Origin: an uncultured Microbacteriaceae bacterium
Lineage (GTDB): Bacteria; Actinomycetota; Actinomycetes; Actinomycetales; Microbacteriaceae
DNA length: 9,514 nucleotides
Assembly (NCBI GenBank): GCA_946481135.1
Contig: CAMLMQ010000110.1
Coordinates: 1-9,514, forward strand
Reading direction: 5' to 3'
The notes beneath the pieces are model-generated. The model saw nothing but the letters and a program-made list of their open reading frames with translations. It did no database searches and had not been told where the DNA came from. Each line of letters starts with the position of its first letter. Within the stretch, counting starts at the first letter, position 1. Of the stretch, positions 9,056 through 9,514 are shown one piece after another. The position numbers and the translations under genes are program-made.

Positions 9056-9514
9056 TGACCGACGCCACCGACACCCCGACCGCGCCGCGACGCGTCGTCG
9101 TCGCCGAAGACGAGTCGCTCATCCGCCTCGACATCGTCGAGATCCTCCGCGACAACGGCTTCGACGTCGTCGGCGAAGCGGGAGACGGCGAGACCGCCGT
9201 GCAGCTCGCGACCGAACTCAAGCCCGACCTCGTCGTCATGGATGTCAAGATGCCGCAGCTCGACGGCATCTCCGCGGCCGAGCGGCTCGCGAAGAACCAC
9301 ATCGCCCCCGTCGTGCTGCTCACCGCCTTCAGCCAGAAGGAACTCGTCGAGCGGGCGAGCGAAGCCGGCGCGATGGCCTACGTCGTGAAGCCGTTCACCC
9401 CGAACGACCTGCTGCCCGCGATCGAGATCGCGCTCAGCCGCTACCAGCAGATCGTGACCCTCGAGGCCGAGGTCGCCGACATGGTCGAGCGCTTCGAGAC
9501 CCGCAAGCTCGTCG
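9055..9514 (+). CDS. pdtaR: PdtaR-type response regulator with ANTAR domain, 3'-truncated by window edge
   Basis: Two-component response regulator whose output domain binds RNA and works by transcription antitermination; the Mycobacterium tuberculosis homologue (Rv1626, PdtaR) partners the kinase PdtaS. 153 residues are visible of about 200. Receiver domain about 13-130: acidic Glu18 and Asp19, phospho-acceptor Asp63 (VVMDVKMP), Thr90 (LLTAFSQ) and Lys112 (VVKPF). A helical linker (about 131-147) leads into the ANTAR domain, whose opening ETRKLV is just visible before the sequence stops. Strong matches to PdtaR, from memory, are AEDESLIR, GEAGDG and AGAMAYVVKPF. The GTG at 9055 is chosen because it directly follows a -10 element without a ribosome binding site; the next codons give a short polar N-terminus before RRVVVAEDE. 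No kinase gene is in the window, which is usual because PdtaS is often encoded elsewhere. Confidence 0.93.
   Translation, partial: MTDATDTPTAPRRVVVAEDESLIRLDIVEILRDNGFDVVGEAGDGETAVQLATELKPDLVVMDVKMPQLDGISAAERLAKNHIAPVVLLTAFSQKELVERASEAGAMAYVVKPFTPNDLLPAIEIALSRYQQIVTLEAEVADMVERFETRKLV

Noticed and set aside
6929..9300. Minus-strand open frames running through the SDR, the AI-2E gene and the tRNA
   Set aside because: They cross a structured tRNA gene and oppose two clear protein families; only the 6497-6928 part, the DUF2255 gene, has family resemblance.

Overview
The window is very GC-rich (roughly 70% by eye), uses almost only G/C-ending codons, and carries a gene set and order typical of Actinobacteria. 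The protein sequences fit Microbacteriaceae (Microbacterium-like genera) best; this placement is inferred from sequence feel and gene content, not from a search. No mobile element, CRISPR array, prophage or foreign-looking island is visible. This is an ordinary housekeeping segment with a few fine-scale features of interest.

Region 1 (1-4762) is the glutamate synthase (GOGAT) operon. gltB enters the window truncated at its 5' end, and gltD follows with a stop/start overlap (TGATG). Together they make the two subunits that convert 2-oxoglutarate and glutamine into two glutamates with NADPH. Region 2 (4819-6478) is pyruvate kinase (pyk), 56 bases after gltD. It is followed by a 69-residue DUF1653 protein whose only plausible start is a CTG that overlaps the pyk stop codon.

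Region 3 (6497-8931) starts with a lone minus-strand DUF2255 gene, convergent with the pyk pair. A divergent plus-strand pair follows: a YohF-like short-chain dehydrogenase (GTG start, strong ribosome binding site) and an AI-2E family membrane protein, joined by another one-base stop/start overlap. The C-terminal codons of the AI-2E gene run into the acceptor stem of a convergent minus-strand tRNA-Leu(CAA).

Region 4 (9005-9514) is a 50-base gap that must hold the promoters of both the tRNA and a PdtaR-type response regulator. The regulator is cut by the window end. Its GTG start has no ribosome binding site and lies where transcription from a TAGGCT -10 element should begin, so the mRNA is probably leaderless.

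Every gene is tightly packed; no stretch over 300 bases lacks a gene. No convincing Rho-independent terminator is seen anywhere in the window.
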